64,000 nucleotides of DNA from an uncultured Christensenella sp. (GCA_910585595.1 CAJUET010000002.1:136088-200087); one strand, 5' to 3'. Numbered from the stretch's first letter, positions 19,901 through 28,051 are shown. Notes: generated from the sequence alone by a model not told the origin. Program-made: numbers and translations.

Positions 19901-20048
19901 CCGTGGGAGGACCGTCGTAGAAGGAGAATTCCCCCCTTCCCTCGTTCTTATCCACGCTTTTTTCGAATATTTCATTCTCTTTCCAAAACTCTACGATCTC
20001 TTTTTCGCGCTCCACGAAATCGAGCGAAGTAGATACCTTTTTATACAT
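16914..20048 (-). CDS. ileS: isoleucine-tRNA ligase
   Basis: Class I aminoacyl-tRNA synthetase with CP1 editing domain. At 1044 residues it is full length for the type lacking the C-terminal zinc module of E. coli IleS. Visible are PPTANGKPHIGHI (HIGH region, residues 47-59), WTTTPWTLPSN in the editing domain, paired cysteines in the CP inserts (CPRCG, CGDCG, CSKCG), and KMSKHKGN, the KMSKS equivalent. AGGGAG precedes the ATG. No T-box leader is present in the 250 bases upstream, so control is by other means, possibly the palindrome near 20,150. Confidence 0.98.
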   Translation of the reverse strand: MYKKVSTSLDFVEREKEIVEFWKENEIFEKSVDKNEGRGEFSFYDGPPTANGKPHIGHILTRVMKDIIPRFQTMKGRHVLRKAGWDTHGLPVELEVEKTLGLDGKKQIETYGIEPFNDQCKKSVFKYQNEWQKMSERVGYWVDMENPYVTYHDDYIESEWWALKEIHKKGLLYKGHKIVPYCPRCGTALSSHEVAQGYKSVKETSAIAQFKVAGRENTYILAWTTTPWTLPSNVALCMNPDEDYAEIESDGVRYILAEVLASKFFEEYKVIDRKKGKGYEGLKYEPLFPNAESDLENTKNDWKRVYEVVCDTYVTLTDGTGVVHIAPAYGQDDYNVGKNYGLPVIALTNEQGKFDERFPEIKGLFIKDADKEILKMLKAQGKLFRALSFEHDYPHCWRCDTPLMYYARSSWFIKVTAVKDALIECNRSVNWMPETIKEGRMGNFLENVIDWGLSRDRYWGTPLPVWVCGDCGEIEVIGSRKELHEKCGAPENIELHRPYVDRLVCKCSKCGGNMKRTPEVIDCWFDSGSMPFAQYHYPFENKELFEKTFPADFISEAVDQTRGWFYTLLTISTILFDKAPFKNCIVLGHVNDKNGIKMSKHKGNVVDPWSVLDKQGSDAVRWYFYTNSFPWIPSRFDSEAVSESQRKFQGTLWNTYAFFTLYADIDGYDPSEYDLKKCKLTLMDKWILSSLNSLVKKVNALLNDYDITTGARAIQDFSDVLSNWYVRRGRDRYWGGGMTDDKAAAYTTLYTVLVTLTKLLAPYTPFMAEMIYQNLVPAFYKKAPVSVHLCEYPEADENLIDSELERGMDDVLTVVNLGRAARGAGNIKNRQPLYELVVASEMPLDVHDELKAVVLDELNVKNYRTVTSAEELVSYKLKPQLRTLGPKYGKQLKAISDFLGSCNAAEIVKAVRERGEAQILDGTVTLTEEDLQIFTESAEGYAVAADRGVTVALDTKLTEDLLFEGTERELVSKIQMMRKEAGFEVVDRIAVYYSDAEGRAEKALQKGAFAGDVLALKIEKSSEKGYTKSLDINGDKVTLTVVKL

Positions 20049-20138
20049 AACTCCCTCTTTTAGGTTTCGTTTTTCATATTATATCTGATTTGGCCGAATT
20101 TGTAAAACGATTTTTGGAAAATTCATGAAATAAGACTC

Positions 20139-20178
20139 ATTCTACTGTGAGTAGAATTGAAATTTTGTCAGTAGAATT
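20139..20178. promoter_or_regulatory. palindromic operator between divergent ileS and degV
   Basis: A perfect inverted repeat, ATTCTACT-GTG-AGTAGAAT (20139-20157), is followed by a third identical half-site AGTAGAATT at 20170-20178. The divergent genes on either side make a shared repressor site likely. The regulator is unknown. Confidence 0.55.
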
Positions 20179-20304
20179 AACAATTTTAAAAATGGAGCGC
20201 AAAAAAAGCAAAATAGACGTTTTTTTATCTTTCAGCTGTTGTAAAAATTTAAAAAATAGCTACAATAGTGGTATACACTAAAAACAGTCCGAGGTGCAAA
20301 TATT

Positions 20305-21252
20305 ATGAATTCATTCGAAATCGTTACGGATTCCGCAGCAAATCTTCCCGATTCATACAGGATAGACAGAAATATTCACGTCGTCCCCTTCCGCTATATC
20401 GCAGACGGCGTTGAGTATACCTGTCTTGAAGAGGGCGTTCCCTTTCGGGAGAGCGCAAAAAAATTCTATGCACTTTTAAAATCGGGCGCAGACATTAAAA
20501 CCTCCCTCGTATCGGAGGCGCAGTTCACCGCAGCGGCGGAACCCCTGTTGGAAGAGGGAAAGGACGTTCTCTTTCTTACGATCGCCTCCGGAATCAGCGG
20601 TACCTATAATCAAGCGCAGGCAGCGGCGGAAGCCCTCTCGAAAAAATATCCGAAACGCACCGTGATTGCAATCGACAGCGCAAACGCCTCTATGGGGCAG
20701 GGACTTCTCGCGCTTAAAGCCGCCGATTTGAGAGACATGGGCGAGAGTTGCTCTGCCACGGCGGAATGGTTGCAGGAAAACGTATATAAACTTAACAGCT
20801 ATCTCACCGTAAGCGATTTGAAATACCTTAAAAAGAGCGGTAGAATTTCCACCCTCGTTGCGATCGCAGGCACGCTTCTGAGCATTAAACCCATCATCAA
20901 AGCGGACGGCGGTCCGGTTCCAAAACTTGCGGTCTGCGGCAGGGAGCACGGCAGAAAAAAGGCGATTTCGGCAGTTTTGAAAGCTTTTACGGATAATGCA
21001 ATCGAACCCGAAACACAGGTCGTGGCAATTACGCACGCCGACTGCGAAGAGGAAGCGTTCGCGCTTGCAGAGGAAGTTAAAAAGCTGGGCGTAAAAGACG
21101 TCATCATCGAATATTACGACATCTGTACGGGCGCGCACGCAGGACCCGGTACACTTGCCCTTTTCTTTACGGGAAAGGACAGACGGGGCGATTCGGTACC
21201 CGCCGAAGCCCGCGCAGGAGTCAAAAAGAAAGCGCGGAATACTGCAAAATAA
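20305..21252 (+). CDS. DegV family fatty-acid-binding protein
   Basis: DegV/FakB proteins bind a fatty acid and present it to the FakA kinase, feeding exogenous fatty acids into phospholipids. The 315-residue protein starts with the family signature EIVTDSAANLP, has ITIASGISGTYNQA near residue 95 and VSDLKYLKKSGRIS near residue 172. The C-terminal 25 residues are a basic extension. It is preceded by GAGGTG and a weaker -35/-10 pair (TTGTAA, TACAAT). No fakA is in the window. Confidence 0.93.
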   Translation: MNSFEIVTDSAANLPDSYRIDRNIHVVPFRYIADGVEYTCLEEGVPFRESAKKFYALLKSGADIKTSLVSEAQFTAAAEPLLEEGKDVLFLTIASGISGTYNQAQAAAEALSKKYPKRTVIAIDSANASMGQGLLALKAADLRDMGESCSATAEWLQENVYKLNSYLTVSDLKYLKKSGRISTLVAIAGTLLSIKPIIKADGGPVPKLAVCGREHGRKKAISAVLKAFTDNAIEPETQVVAITHADCEEEAFALAEEVKKLGVKDVIIEYYDICTGAHAGPGTLALFFTGKDRRGDSVPAEARAGVKKKARNTAK

Positions 21253-21255
21253 AAC

Positions 21256-21302
21256 AATAGAACATCGCCCCTCCCGCTAAACGGGAGGGGCGATGTTCTA
21301 TT
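21256..21302. terminator. strong bidirectional terminator between degV and the ABC-F gene
   Basis: A 21-bp perfect inverted repeat with a CTAAA loop, GC-rich core and flanking A/T runs between convergent genes. Confidence 0.92.
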
Positions 21303-21309
21303 TTAAAGT

Positions 21310-22887
21310 TTATCCTTCGATGAGGTCTACGTATTCATCGAACGTCACATTTTTATCAAAGATCTTGGTACCGTTCAAAACGATAATGCGGTTACAAACC
21401 GTATTCATAAGCTCCTGATCGTGCGAAGTCAACAGCATACAGCCCTTGAACGAAGCGAGACCGTTGTTGAGCGCGGTGATCGATTCCAGATCGAGGTGAG
21501 CCGTCGGCTCGTCAAAGATCAGGAAATTCCCCCCTTCAAGCATCATTTTTGCAAGCATACAGCGCACTTTTTCGCCGCCCGATAAAACGCTCGCTTCTTT
21601 AAGCGCCTCCTCGCCCGAAAAGAGCATTCGCCCGAGCCAGCCCCGTAAATACTCCTCGTAGTGATCCTTCGAGAACTGCGAAAGCCACTGCACGAGCGAC
21701 AACTCGCACCCGTTGAAATATTCACCGTTATTCTGCGGAAAGTAGGAGGAGATGATCGTCTTGCCCCACTTCACGGTACCCGCGTCGGGTTCCGCCTTGC
21801 CCGTTAAAATATCGTAGAGCATCGTGATTGCCGTAGACTGATCGGAAACGATTCCGATTTTATCCCCCTTTTGCACGGTGAACGAAAGGTTTTTGAAATA
21901 TCCCTCTTTCGTAAGTCCTTCTACAATCAGAATATCGTTGCCTATTTCGCGTTCGTATTTAAAGTCGATAAACGGATATTTCCTGAGCGAGGGCTGAAAA
22001 TCGGAAATCGTGAGTTTTTCAAGCTCCTTCTTTCGCGAAGTCGCCTGACGGGACTTGCTTGCATTCGCCGCGAACCTCGCAATAAATTCTTTCAGCTCCT
22101 GCGCGCGCTGTTCGGCTTTCTTGTTCTGATCCTTCTGCTGGCGGGCAAGCAGCTGCGAAGTCTGATACCAAAAATCGTAATTGCCCAAATACAGATTGAT
22201 TTTTCCGAAGTCCACGTCGCATATATGCGTACAGACCTTGTTTAAAAAGTGGCGGTTATGCGAAACGATGATGATCGTATTCTCGAAATCGAGCAAATAA
22301 TTTTCCAGCCAGCGCACCGTCTTTAAGTCGAGGTTGTTCGTAGGCTCGTCCAATAAAAGAACGTCGGGGTTGCCGAAGAGCGCCTGTGCCAAAAGTACGC
22401 GCACCTTCTGTTTTGCGTCCAAGTCCCCCATCGTCATATAGTGGTATTCCGAGGGAATATCGAGCGCATTCAAAAGCATTTCCGCTTCGCTCTCCGCCTC
22501 CCAGCCGCCGAGTTCCGCAAACTCGCTTTCAAGCTCGGAAGCACGAATGCCGTCCTCCTCGGTGAATTCCGCGTGCGCATATAACGCGTCCTTCTCGTCC
22601 ATAATTTCAACTAAGCGCTTATGTCCCAGCATGACGGTGCGCAACACCGATTCGAAGTCGTACTTGTTCTGATTCTGCGCAAGCACGCTCATACGCTCGT
22701 TCCTATCGAGAGATACGCTTCCCTTGTTGGGCTCGATTTCACCCGAAAGAATTTTTAAGAAGGTGGACTTGCCCGCGCCGTTCGCGCCGATGATCCCGTA
22801 ACAGTTCCCCTTTGTGAATTTTAAGTTGACGTCCTCGAAAAGTTTTTTGCTCCCGTATTGAAGACTGACGCCCGTAACCTGTAACAT
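21310..22887 (-). CDS. ABC-F family ATPase with one degenerate nucleotide site
   Basis: Cytosolic twin-ABC protein acting on ribosomes (translation factor or antibiotic-protection class). About 525 residues: NBD1 P-loop GANGAGKST (34-42), Walker B LLLDEPTNNLD, a charged linker around 240-300, NBD2 with LSGGEK (435-440) and FDEPTAHLD. Two motifs are eroded: NBD2 P-loop reads GIVSDQSTAIT and lacks the lysine, and NBD1 signature reads GDLDAKQK instead of SGGE. These pair in one composite site, so one ATP site is degenerate and the other intact. Closest in style to YkpA/YbiT-like members. ATG 22887 is preferred to the GTG three codons upstream. Confidence 0.9.
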   Translation of the reverse strand: MLQVTGVSLQYGSKKLFEDVNLKFTKGNCYGIIGANGAGKSTFLKILSGEIEPNKGSVSLDRNERMSVLAQNQNKYDFESVLRTVMLGHKRLVEIMDEKDALYAHAEFTEEDGIRASELESEFAELGGWEAESEAEMLLNALDIPSEYHYMTMGDLDAKQKVRVLLAQALFGNPDVLLLDEPTNNLDLKTVRWLENYLLDFENTIIIVSHNRHFLNKVCTHICDVDFGKINLYLGNYDFWYQTSQLLARQQKDQNKKAEQRAQELKEFIARFAANASKSRQATSRKKELEKLTISDFQPSLRKYPFIDFKYEREIGNDILIVEGLTKEGYFKNLSFTVQKGDKIGIVSDQSTAITMLYDILTGKAEPDAGTVKWGKTIISSYFPQNNGEYFNGCELSLVQWLSQFSKDHYEEYLRGWLGRMLFSGEEALKEASVLSGGEKVRCMLAKMMLEGGNFLIFDEPTAHLDLESITALNNGLASFKGCMLLTSHDQELMNTVCNRIIVLNGTKIFDKNVTFDEYVDLIEG

Positions 22888-22969
22888 ACTCAGCACCCCG
22901 ATTTTTATTTCGCGGTTATTATACCATAATCTCCCGATTTAATCAAACGAATCGCTCGGCTTTAACGAA

Positions 22970-22997
22970 AAAAGACCTTACTCACGGAAGGTCTTTT
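22970..22997 (-). terminator. terminator of the padR-DUF1700-DUF4097 unit
   Basis: Perfect AAAAGACCTT / AAGGTCTTTT hairpin with an eight-base loop and T-run on the minus strand. Confidence 0.85.
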
Positions 22998-23003
22998 CCC
23001 ATA

Positions 23004-23789
23004 TTAAATAAACGATACGCTCACGGAGCCTGCGGAAACGCCGACATCGAGTTTTTTATCTGGATCGGCACCCGTCTGACCGGAAACGTTACAGGAACCC
23101 GCGCTCTTGTCTACAAGAATCGTATAATCTTCTCTGTTGCCTGCAACCTTAAAATTCGCGGAGCCTGCGGAGACGTTCACGCGGATCTGCGGACAGGCAA
23201 TGCGTTCCGCATTAAACGCACCTGCGTTTACCTTACAGTCGAGCGATGCGCTTTCAAGAGATTTGACGTAAATCGCCCCCGCATTTACATTGCATTTTAA
23301 TTCCGCACAAACCACGCCGTGCGCCGTGAGACTTCCCGCATTCACAGTGATCTGCGCCTTTTCGAATTCTCCCTCGCCGATCTCCACCTTTCCCGCATTG
23401 ACCGTGACGGTAAGTTTGAGAACCGTATTCCGCGGAATCTTTACGAGCGTTTCGGGAAGAACGATCGGCAGAAAAGTGAAATTGTACCAGTGCTTTTTGT
23501 TCAGACCGTTTACCGTGAGCAAGCCTTCTTTTTCTTCGACTGAGCCCGAATATCTGTTCGATACGGGATAGTCTACGGTGATCTCCTCTCCGTCGTAAAA
23601 TTCCGTTTTGATATTCCCGACAGAGTTGTCGATTCTAAGTTCTGTGATTTCCCCTTCGGCAACGTAATGCTTCATTTCGAATTCGGGCATAAATTTCCAA
23701 TCGTTCAGCGCAAGCGCTATGACCAGAATGATCAGTCCGATCCCGATAATCACGCTTCCCCCGATGATCGCTTTGATAACAGCCTTCAT
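23004..23789 (-). CDS. DUF4097 family membrane-anchored beta-strand protein
   Basis: A 261-residue protein with one N-terminal membrane helix (residues 8-28) and a large extracytoplasmic domain of short beta strands. The repeated VNAG/VSAG turns (at least seven) are typical of the DUF4097 beta-solenoid fold. It is the last gene of a PadR-DUF1700-DUF4097 cassette widespread in Firmicutes and thought to monitor or adjust the envelope under stress. Molecular activity is unknown. Confidence 0.88.
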   Translation of the reverse strand: MKAVIKAIIGGSVIIGIGLIILVIALALNDWKFMPEFEMKHYVAEGEITELRIDNSVGNIKTEFYDGEEITVDYPVSNRYSGSVEEKEGLLTVNGLNKKHWYNFTFLPIVLPETLVKIPRNTVLKLTVTVNAGKVEIGEGEFEKAQITVNAGSLTAHGVVCAELKCNVNAGAIYVKSLESASLDCKVNAGAFNAERIACPQIRVNVSAGSANFKVAGNREDYTILVDKSAGSCNVSGQTGADPDKKLDVGVSAGSVSVSFI

Positions 23790-23790
23790 T

Positions 23791-24465
23791 TTACGCCTCC
23801 TCCGCGGTAAATAACGATTTTATAAAGCCGCCTATCTTTTTGAAAAACGTCCACAAGAGCTTAGCTATACGGGGCAGAACGCTGATCAGAATCACGCCTA
23901 TGCCGAACAGAATCAAACCTGCGCCCACGCGCATAAGCCCGTCGGGAACGCTTGAAAACAACGTGCCGACGCCCAATCCGATCTCGCCAATCCCCGCGAT
24001 CAGAACCGCAAACGGTGCAAGGAACGCCGCAACCGTGACCGCACTCAAAGCCAGAATTATGCCGAAAATCGGAATTGCAAATATAATGCAAAGCAAAATA
24101 AATACCCAAGAAGTCTTGCCCTTACTCTTTCGCTTTGCCCTCTTTTCTTCCTTAGCGCATGGTCTTGCTTCGTACACACGCGGCGGTTCGCTGAAATATT
24201 CGTCGCGCGCGGGTGCTGGTTTTGGCGGCACTTCGTGCCGCTCCTTTCTTTCGGGTACTTCATACGCGCCTCCGTCCTCGTTCAGAATGCGCTGCGCCGC
24301 GTCGTAGGGAGGTCCGAACTGTTCTATGATCTCCCGCTCGGAATAGCCCGCCTCACGGCGATCGGCATACGCTTCCGCATAATACTCCAAAACGCGTTTT
24401 TGTTCGCTTTGAGAAACGCAAAGAAGATTGCTCTTTAATTCGTCTCTCCATTCGGTATACGTCAT
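23791..24465 (-). CDS. DUF1700 family membrane protein
   Basis: A 224-residue protein. The N-terminal 75 residues form the helical DUF1700/HAAS domain (LEYYAEAYADRREAG, then QFGPPYDAAQRIL). A proline-rich charged linker follows, then about four membrane helices. In characterised cassettes this domain pairs with a PadR-type repressor. Its ATG overlaps the padR stop and its own stop is one base from DUF4097, so the three are co-translated. Confidence 0.88.
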   Translation of the reverse strand: MTYTEWRDELKSNLLCVSQSEQKRVLEYYAEAYADRREAGYSEREIIEQFGPPYDAAQRILNEDGGAYEVPERKERHEVPPKPAPARDEYFSEPPRVYEARPCAKEEKRAKRKSKGKTSWVFILLCIIFAIPIFGIILALSAVTVAAFLAPFAVLIAGIGEIGLGVGTLFSSVPDGLMRVGAGLILFGIGVILISVLPRIAKLLWTFFKKIGGFIKSLFTAEEA

Positions 24466-24773
24466 ATCTTTCCTCCGAAAATCGCTTTGTAAATACTTTG
24501 TATCTCCAACAGATCCTCTCTGCCCGATCTTAGCTTGCTCAGTCCCAAGGGAGTTATCTTGTAATACCGCCTCAACCTTCCGCTGTGCTCCGCCGTGCGC
24601 GCCGTAATATAACCGCCGACTTCCAACCGCTTCAAAATAGGATAGAGCGTACTTTCGGAAATTTCTATAACTCCCTCTAAGTCGCTGATGATTTTATAGC
24701 CGTAGCTCTCGCCCCTGCTCAACGCATAGAGCACGCATACGTCTAATATTCCCTTTTTGAGCTGTACATCCAT
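24462..24773 (-). CDS. PadR family transcriptional regulator
   Basis: A 103-residue PadR winged-helix repressor: LKKGILDVCVLYALSRGESYGYKI at the N-terminus, the recognition helix region ESTLYPILKRLE and the wing GRLRRYYKITPLG. It heads the cassette with DUF1700 and DUF4097 and probably autoregulates it through the palindrome at 24,794-24,814. Small PadR proteins of this type respond to envelope stress or hydrophobic drugs; the ligand here is unknown. Confidence 0.93.
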   Translation of the reverse strand: MDVQLKKGILDVCVLYALSRGESYGYKIISDLEGVIEISESTLYPILKRLEVGGYITARTAEHSGRLRRYYKITPLGLSKLRSGREDLLEIQSIYKAIFGGKI

Positions 24774-24793
24774 TGAATACCCCGCTTTGTCTG

Positions 24794-24814
24794 ATACTAT
24801 ACATTACATAGTAT
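24794..24814. promoter_or_regulatory. putative PadR operator
   Basis: Inverted repeat ATACTAT-N7-ATAGTAT, 20 bases upstream of the padR start and overlapping its likely -10 region. Position and symmetry suit an autoregulatory site. Confidence 0.6.
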
Positions 24815-24882
24815 TATTTGTCAAGCGTTTTCAACAAAATTTTTTCAGAAATTTTTTAGCCGAACAAATATATTGCGAGCAT

Positions 24883-24909
24883 AAAAAAAGAACCCCGTCA
24901 AGGGGTTTT
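24883..24909 (-). terminator. terminator of the DUF368 gene
   Basis: AACCCC / GGGGTT hairpin followed by TTTTTTT on the minus strand; the gene's stop codon lies inside the stem. Confidence 0.8.
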
Positions 24910-25920
24910 CTCTTCTTTTTTCGGTTTCTTCTTTTTGGAATAAAGCCAAAAGCCGAACGAAAGCGCAAAGCCTGAAAACAACAGTACGACCGCTACGACC
25001 CAATACCACGGGGAAGCGTTGAGAGCCGATAAAACCGTAGGCGCGATTTCGGTTTTCGCTTCCCGAAGGGTGGAGACGTAAATGGCGGGAACGGAACCGA
25101 TTATAAAACCTAAAATGGAATAATGAGTTCCGCGCGGGCACTTTTTCAAGAGCGTTTTCATAAGCACGGAGATCGCAAAGAAGCCCGCAACGAGCCCTAT
25201 CGCAAGACAGCCCAAAACAGCAAAACATATCCCAACGTTTCGCCCGTGCAGTAAATACACGGTCACAAGCTCTACGACAGGATTATAATAGCCGAAAATA
25301 AGCAACAGCATCGAACCCGAAATTCCGGGCACGACGAGCGCGCACGAGCCGACCGCGCCGATCAGAATGAGCAGAAAATATCCGCCCGCGTTCATATCAA
25401 ATAAATTCACGTTCCCCGCAAGCGGCAAAAAGCAGAGCGCGGCGGCGGCAGCCAAAGGAATGAATAAGGCAAGCGCATACTTCCAGTTGAACTTTGCGCC
25501 CTTCAATTTTTCCCCTATGGACGGAATTCCGCCGATCGCAAGCCCCACAAACAGCGTCACCGTGGGAACGGGATAATGCCTGAGCCCCCATTGTATGGGC
25601 AGTATCAACGCCGCAATGCCCACGAGCATACCGATAAGAATGGGAAGAAGAGTCACGACGCTCTTTTTGAAGTGTTTGAAAATATCGGCGATCGCGCCCA
25701 CGAGCCGCTCGTATATGCCGAGGATCGCCGCCACCGAACCGCCCGAAAAACCGGGAATAATAAATGCGATCCCGATTCCGATCCCCCTCAAAATATCGTA
25801 AAAAAAAGCGAGAAAAGGATTTTGTTTTTTCCCTTCCTGCGGTACCTTCTCAGGTTGCTTTTGGGGTTCCCCTTCAAGTTCCGACGCTTCCGTTTTGATT
25901 TTTTCGCTCTGCTCGTCCAT
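24898..25920 (-). CDS. DUF368 family polyprenyl-phosphate transporter (PopT-like)
   Basis: Polytopic membrane protein of the DUF368 family, members of which move undecaprenyl phosphate across the membrane for reuse in wall synthesis. The 340-residue protein has a charged cytosolic N-terminus of about 35 residues, then GIAFIIPGFSGGSVAAI and its inverted-repeat partner LVVPGISGSMLLL, with about nine helices. It is monocistronic. The product would work in the same lipid-carrier cycle as UppP at 3.5 kb. Confidence 0.87.
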   Translation of the reverse strand: MDEQSEKIKTEASELEGEPQKQPEKVPQEGKKQNPFLAFFYDILRGIGIGIAFIIPGFSGGSVAAILGIYERLVGAIADIFKHFKKSVVTLLPILIGMLVGIAALILPIQWGLRHYPVPTVTLFVGLAIGGIPSIGEKLKGAKFNWKYALALFIPLAAAAALCFLPLAGNVNLFDMNAGGYFLLILIGAVGSCALVVPGISGSMLLLIFGYYNPVVELVTVYLLHGRNVGICFAVLGCLAIGLVAGFFAISVLMKTLLKKCPRGTHYSILGFIIGSVPAIYVSTLREAKTEIAPTVLSALNASPWYWVVAVVLLFSGFALSFGFWLYSKKKKPKKEEKTP

Positions 25921-25956
25921 ACAGTTTAGTATATCACAGCTTTACGGGAAAAACAA

Positions 25957-26658
25957 CTATTCCGATAAAAAATCTTCTCTCGAAAGTCCTTCCCGAAGTT
26001 TTTCAAGCGCCTTCTTTTCGATACGCGAAACATAGGAGCGGGAAATTTTAAGTTTTGCAGCAACCTCTCTCTGCGCCATGGGCGCGCCGCCTGCCAAGGC
26101 GTAGCGCATACAGATAATGACGGTCTCCCGTTCGGAGAGAAGTTTTTTGATTGCGCACAAAAATTTTTCCTGCATGAGCGACTGCTCCACGCTCCCGAAC
26201 ACTTTATCCTCTTTTTCAAAAAGCAGATCCATGAGGGTAAGCTCGTTTCCGTCCTTATCGCATCCCACGGGGTCTGAGAGGGAAACGTTCTTTTTATGCT
26301 TTTTTCCCGCGCGGATAAGCATGAGAATTTCGTTCTCGATACAGCGTGCCGTGTAAGTCGCAAGCCGCGTGCCGTGCCCCACCTCGTAAGTATTGATTGC
26401 CTTGATGAGCCCGATACTGCCCACCGAGATCATGTCGTCCGTCTCCGCCGCTCCGTTGTACTTTTTTACGATATGGGCAACAAGCCGCATGTTGTGTTTG
26501 ACGAGCATATCTTTTGCGTGTTTGTCCCCTTGTTTGGCAAGCTTTAAATATTTCTCTTCCTCCGCCGCCGAAAGAGGCTTTGGATAAGACGTTCCGTCCG
26601 AAAAAGAACCCGTAAAAAAGAATAGCCGCGTTAACACGGCGCAAATGAGTCCGAGCAT
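25957..26658 (-). CDS. sigK: sporulation sigma factor SigK (pro-SigK)
   Basis: Late mother-cell sigma factor. The 233-residue product is uninterrupted (no skin element). A hydrophobic N-terminal stretch of about 20 residues looks like the inhibitory pro-sequence removed by SpoIVFB-type proteolysis. Region 2 contains HNMRLVAHIVKKY, ISVGSIGLIKAI and YTARCIENEI; region 4 has REVAAKLKISRSYVSRIEKKAL. The PLSAAEEEKYL segment is characteristic of SigK/SigE. GGACAAA-like SpoIIID boxes lie upstream. Presence implies an endospore former. Confidence 0.92.
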   Translation of the reverse strand: MLGLICAVLTRLFFFTGSFSDGTSYPKPLSAAEEEKYLKLAKQGDKHAKDMLVKHNMRLVAHIVKKYNGAAETDDMISVGSIGLIKAINTYEVGHGTRLATYTARCIENEILMLIRAGKKHKKNVSLSDPVGCDKDGNELTLMDLLFEKEDKVFGSVEQSLMQEKFLCAIKKLLSERETVIICMRYALAGGAPMAQREVAAKLKISRSYVSRIEKKALEKLREGLSREDFLSE

Positions 26659-26683
26659 AGGAAACCCCGCAAAAATTCCGTTT

Positions 26684-26712
26684 GTTTATCCTATGCTTTT
26701 TACAATTTGTCC
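26684..26712 (-). promoter_or_regulatory. putative SpoIIID boxes upstream of sigK
   Basis: Minus strand shows TAGGACAAATTG and, about 20 bases closer to the gene, AGGATAAAC. The first matches six of seven positions of the SpoIIID consensus GGACAAG, the known activator of sigK in Bacillus. Confidence 0.3.
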
Positions 26713-26862
26713 TATACTAAAAGGCAGGCAAAAATTCAAATTTATTCGGATTCAAAGAAAAAGTTAGAAATTCAACCAACAGTTGAGAAAATATTATTGA
26801 GATTTTGAACCGATTTTTGTATAATTTATTTATGATCATATAAAACGCGCGGAGGAGAATCA

Positions 26863-28008
26863 ATGAACTGTGGAGAAAAGATAGCGGAACTGCGTAAAAA
26901 ACGCGGTATGACGCAGGACGATCTGGGAAAGGCGATGAACGTTTCGTATCAGGCGGTTTCAAAATGGGAGCGCGACGAATCGCAGCCCGATTTCGAGACG
27001 ATGACGAAAATCGCCAAACTGTTCAACGTCCCGCTCGGATATTTTGCAGAGGACAGCGAAACGGAAGAAAAGTCCGACAAAGAAACTATCAAGGAAGAAG
27101 TCAAAGAAGAAGTTAAAAAAGAACTTCGGGAAGAATTAACGCGGGAAGTTACGGAAGGCATCAAAAAAGAACAAGCCGAAGATCCGACCGCAGGAAACTG
27201 CACCGTCTGCGGAAAATTACTGAAAGAGAGCGAAGTCGCATCTTACACGCCCAAGCTCGTCTGTAAATCTTGCGCGGAACGAAAAGAACAGGAAACGCTG
27301 AACGCTCAGAAAAAAGCGGAGGAAGACAGGAAACTCGACAAACAGCTTTCCGCAAGAGAGATTCTCGGACACGGATTCGACGTACCGCTCATCATATCGT
27401 TAGTGCTTGCGTTCGTCTGTTACGTCGCGCTCACCGCAGTCACCTTTCTCAACCAATCGTCGGACGACGGCATGCTCTACGGATTTTTGACTTTCCTGTG
27501 TCCCCTCGCTGTTTTTGCCTGCACGCACGCCGTCGTCGATGCAGTCAGCGAATGGCGGAACCGTGACAGCGACGAAGCCTATACGCGCAACCTGTCGCTG
27601 ATTGTCGGAGCGTGTTTTGCCGCCGTCAATCTTGCGATTTTCCTCTCCCTCTATTTCACCTCGGACGAGGGCGCAGACCTGTTTTGTCTGATACTGCTCT
27701 TTATGAGCATGATACTTTCTTTCACGTTCGTAAGCCAGTTTATGTACGGCGGAGTCGTCAAAGAAATATTTACGGCGGGAGGTTTCACCTTTAAATTACC
27801 GGGATTCATCATCACGCTCGACATCGACTCTCTGCTGTGGATGATCGTAGCGAAATTCTTTCTCGGAATTCTTGCGGCAATCGTATTCGTCGTAACGACC
27901 GTGCTCTTCGCCGTGGTCGCAATCCTCGGCTCAGTCTTTCTCTTTATCCCCTCCGTTCTCTGGAAAACGAGAAAGGATCATAAAGCAAAACAAAGCCTGA
28001 AAGAATAA
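26863..28008 (+). CDS. XRE-type HTH protein with zinc ribbon and membrane helices
   Basis: A 381-residue fusion. Residues 1-60 are an XRE helix-turn-helix (KRGMTQDDLGKAMNVSYQAVSKWER). A highly charged helical linker follows (about 70-105), then a four-cysteine ribbon (CTVCGK, CKSCAE), another charged helix and about six membrane helices. This suggests a membrane-tethered regulator reading an envelope or ion signal, an arrangement seen in Firmicutes. The start is supported by GGAGGAG. It is monocistronic; targets are unknown. Confidence 0.8.
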   Translation: MNCGEKIAELRKKRGMTQDDLGKAMNVSYQAVSKWERDESQPDFETMTKIAKLFNVPLGYFAEDSETEEKSDKETIKEEVKEEVKKELREELTREVTEGIKKEQAEDPTAGNCTVCGKLLKESEVASYTPKLVCKSCAERKEQETLNAQKKAEEDRKLDKQLSAREILGHGFDVPLIISLVLAFVCYVALTAVTFLNQSSDDGMLYGFLTFLCPLAVFACTHAVVDAVSEWRNRDSDEAYTRNLSLIVGACFAAVNLAIFLSLYFTSDEGADLFCLILLFMSMILSFTFVSQFMYGGVVKEIFTAGGFTFKLPGFIITLDIDSLLWMIVAKFFLGILAAIVFVVTTVLFAVVAILGSVFLFIPSVLWKTRKDHKAKQSLKE

Positions 28009-28022
28009 TTACATAAAATATC

Positions 28023-28051
28023 AAAGCGCCGTCCATCCGGGACGGCGCTTT
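28023..28051. terminator. bidirectional terminator between HTH gene and aspS
   Basis: Perfect 12-bp AAAGCGCCGTCC stem with a five-base loop between convergent genes. Confidence 0.88.

Noticed and set aside
20049..20304. T-box leader upstream of ileS
   Set aside because: No T-box bulge sequence (TGGNACCGCG-like) nor specifier stem is present; the space is too short.
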